This document shows positions 14,166 to 14,693 of a stretch of DNA of 14,693 nucleotides, piece by piece. The notes beneath the pieces were generated by a model that had not been told where the DNA came from, searched no databases, and saw only the letters and a list, made by a program, of their open reading frames with translations. Made by a program: the position numbers and the translations under genes. How positions within the stretch are numbered: position 1 is the stretch's first letter; each line of letters starts with the position of its first letter. The stretch is from Bacteroidia bacterium (GTDB lineage: Bacteria; Bacteroidota; Bacteroidia; Bacteroidales; CAJPTX01). Location: contig CAJPTV010000055.1 of assembly GCA_905373665.1 (NCBI GenBank), positions 1 through 14,693 of the forward strand. The letters are read 5' to 3'.

Positions 14166-14693
14166 TAGGCTTTTTCCTCCTTCTTCCTCAATACCTCTGC
14201 AATACGGGGCGCCATAGCTCCAATATTCCCAGCACCAAGAGTTAACAAGATCTCTATCGGTAATACCTCCAACACATCATAAAGCTGCTCTGGAGAGACA
14301 AGCATTTTTTCTACATGACTCGGAATGAGACGCAAAAGCGTCTCTGACGAAATCCCCTCTATCGGCGTTTCGCGCGCCGAATAAATCGGAAGAAGAAGCA
14401 AAGTATGTAGACCAGAAAGAGAAAAGGCAAAATCATTAGCAAAATCGCGCGTCCGTGTATAAAGATGGGGTTGAAAAATCCCCGTCAAACGACGATTAGG
14501 GTAACGTTTGCGAGTCGCCGTGATGATCGAGCGCAATTCGTCTGGGTGATGAGCATAATCATCGATATAGACCATCTTGTCAGACTCGTAGCAGATCTCA
14601 TAACGACGCTGCACTCCCTTAAAATCACGCAAGGCAGGGATAACAGTGCGCACATCGATACCGACTTGGATACAAGCCACAAGAGCAGCCATC
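14165..14693 (-). CDS. murC: UDP-N-acetylmuramate-L-alanine ligase, C-terminal part (runs off the right edge)
   Basis: MurC adds L-alanine to UDP-MurNAc, the first step of the peptidoglycan stem peptide. Only about the last 176 residues are in the window; the true start lies outside, and the Met at the edge is internal. Visible parts are FKGVQRRYE (24-32 of the visible piece), the Mur-ligase signature DDYAHHPDEL (44-53), IFQPHLYTRTRDF, LPIYSARE, and LGAGNI near the end. This is the complete C-terminal binding domain. It heads the visible division cluster and overlaps ftsQ by one base. Confidence 0.95.
   Translation of the reverse strand, partial: MAALVACIQVGIDVRTVIPALRDFKGVQRRYEICYESDKMVYIDDYAHHPDELRSIITATRKRYPNRRLTGIFQPHLYTRTRDFANDFAFSLSGLHTLLLLPIYSARETPIEGISSETLLRLIPSHVEKMLVSPEQLYDVLEVLPIEILLTLGAGNIGAMAPRIAEVLRKKEEKA

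Noticed and set aside
1..14693. CRISPR array, tRNA, rRNA or transposase genes
   Set aside because: I found no regularly spaced direct repeats with unique spacers, no cloverleaf-like sequence with a T-loop, and no transposase or integrase motif.

Overview
The window looks like a chromosomal piece of a Bacteroidota bacterium, probably Bacteroidales and perhaps Porphyromonas-like. The evidence is the gene order (murC-ftsQ-ftsA-ftsZ, TPR protein-ribH), the short RsmI, the fused-HD CCA enzyme, a conserved Bacteroidota-type hypothetical protein, and two exact copies of the Bacteroidota -7 promoter element (TACCTTTG) upstream of genes. The genus is not certain.

Left part (about 1-2850, + strand). 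A hairpin-rich, repeat-like intergenic stretch (1-230) is followed by five tightly packed, GC-rich genes that look like a phage fragment: a secreted CHAP-type peptidoglycan hydrolase, a protein of unknown role (possibly a head-tail or tail completion protein), a membrane-anchored protein with the repeated D-T-V pattern of Bacteroidota phage lysis-region proteins, a terminase-small-subunit-like DNA-binding protein ending in a three-residue tandem repeat, and a 99-residue unknown. No large terminase, portal or capsid gene follows before host DNA, so the phage block looks truncated or scrambled. A sample (2041-2100) has 37 of 60 bases G+C, against 25 of 60 in the core gene at 5281-5340.

Boundary (about 2851-3560). 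An AT-rich ssb gene, with its own well-formed Bacteroidota promoter, stands between the phage genes and the core genes and faces tsaD.

Right part (3562-14693, all - strand). This is a long run of housekeeping and division genes. In the direction of transcription: murC (partial, entering from the right edge), ftsQ, ftsA, ftsZ, a strong hairpin, a conserved hypothetical protein, rsmI, ispE, then after a promoter-like site a TPR membrane protein, ribH (lumazine synthase), cca and tsaD. Together they cover peptidoglycan precursor synthesis, divisome assembly, 16S rRNA methylation, isoprenoid and riboflavin synthesis, tRNA CCA-end maintenance and tRNA t6A modification.

The most striking content is the ftsA-ftsZ pair. 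Both are in the normal place and order, flanked by recognisable FtsQ and MurC, but both are unusually long and strongly diverged. FtsZ keeps the T4 glycine loop and the T7 catalytic N-x-D-x-x-D but has an eroded first glycine loop and a likely Asn-to-His change at the guanine-contact position. FtsA has lost the usual Asp-Gly-Gly-Gly pattern of its second phosphate loop and has large insertions. The two proteins carry near-identical short motifs (SS-x-FE-x-FF) in their C-terminal tails. This suggests a co-evolved, altered divisome rather than a decayed gene.
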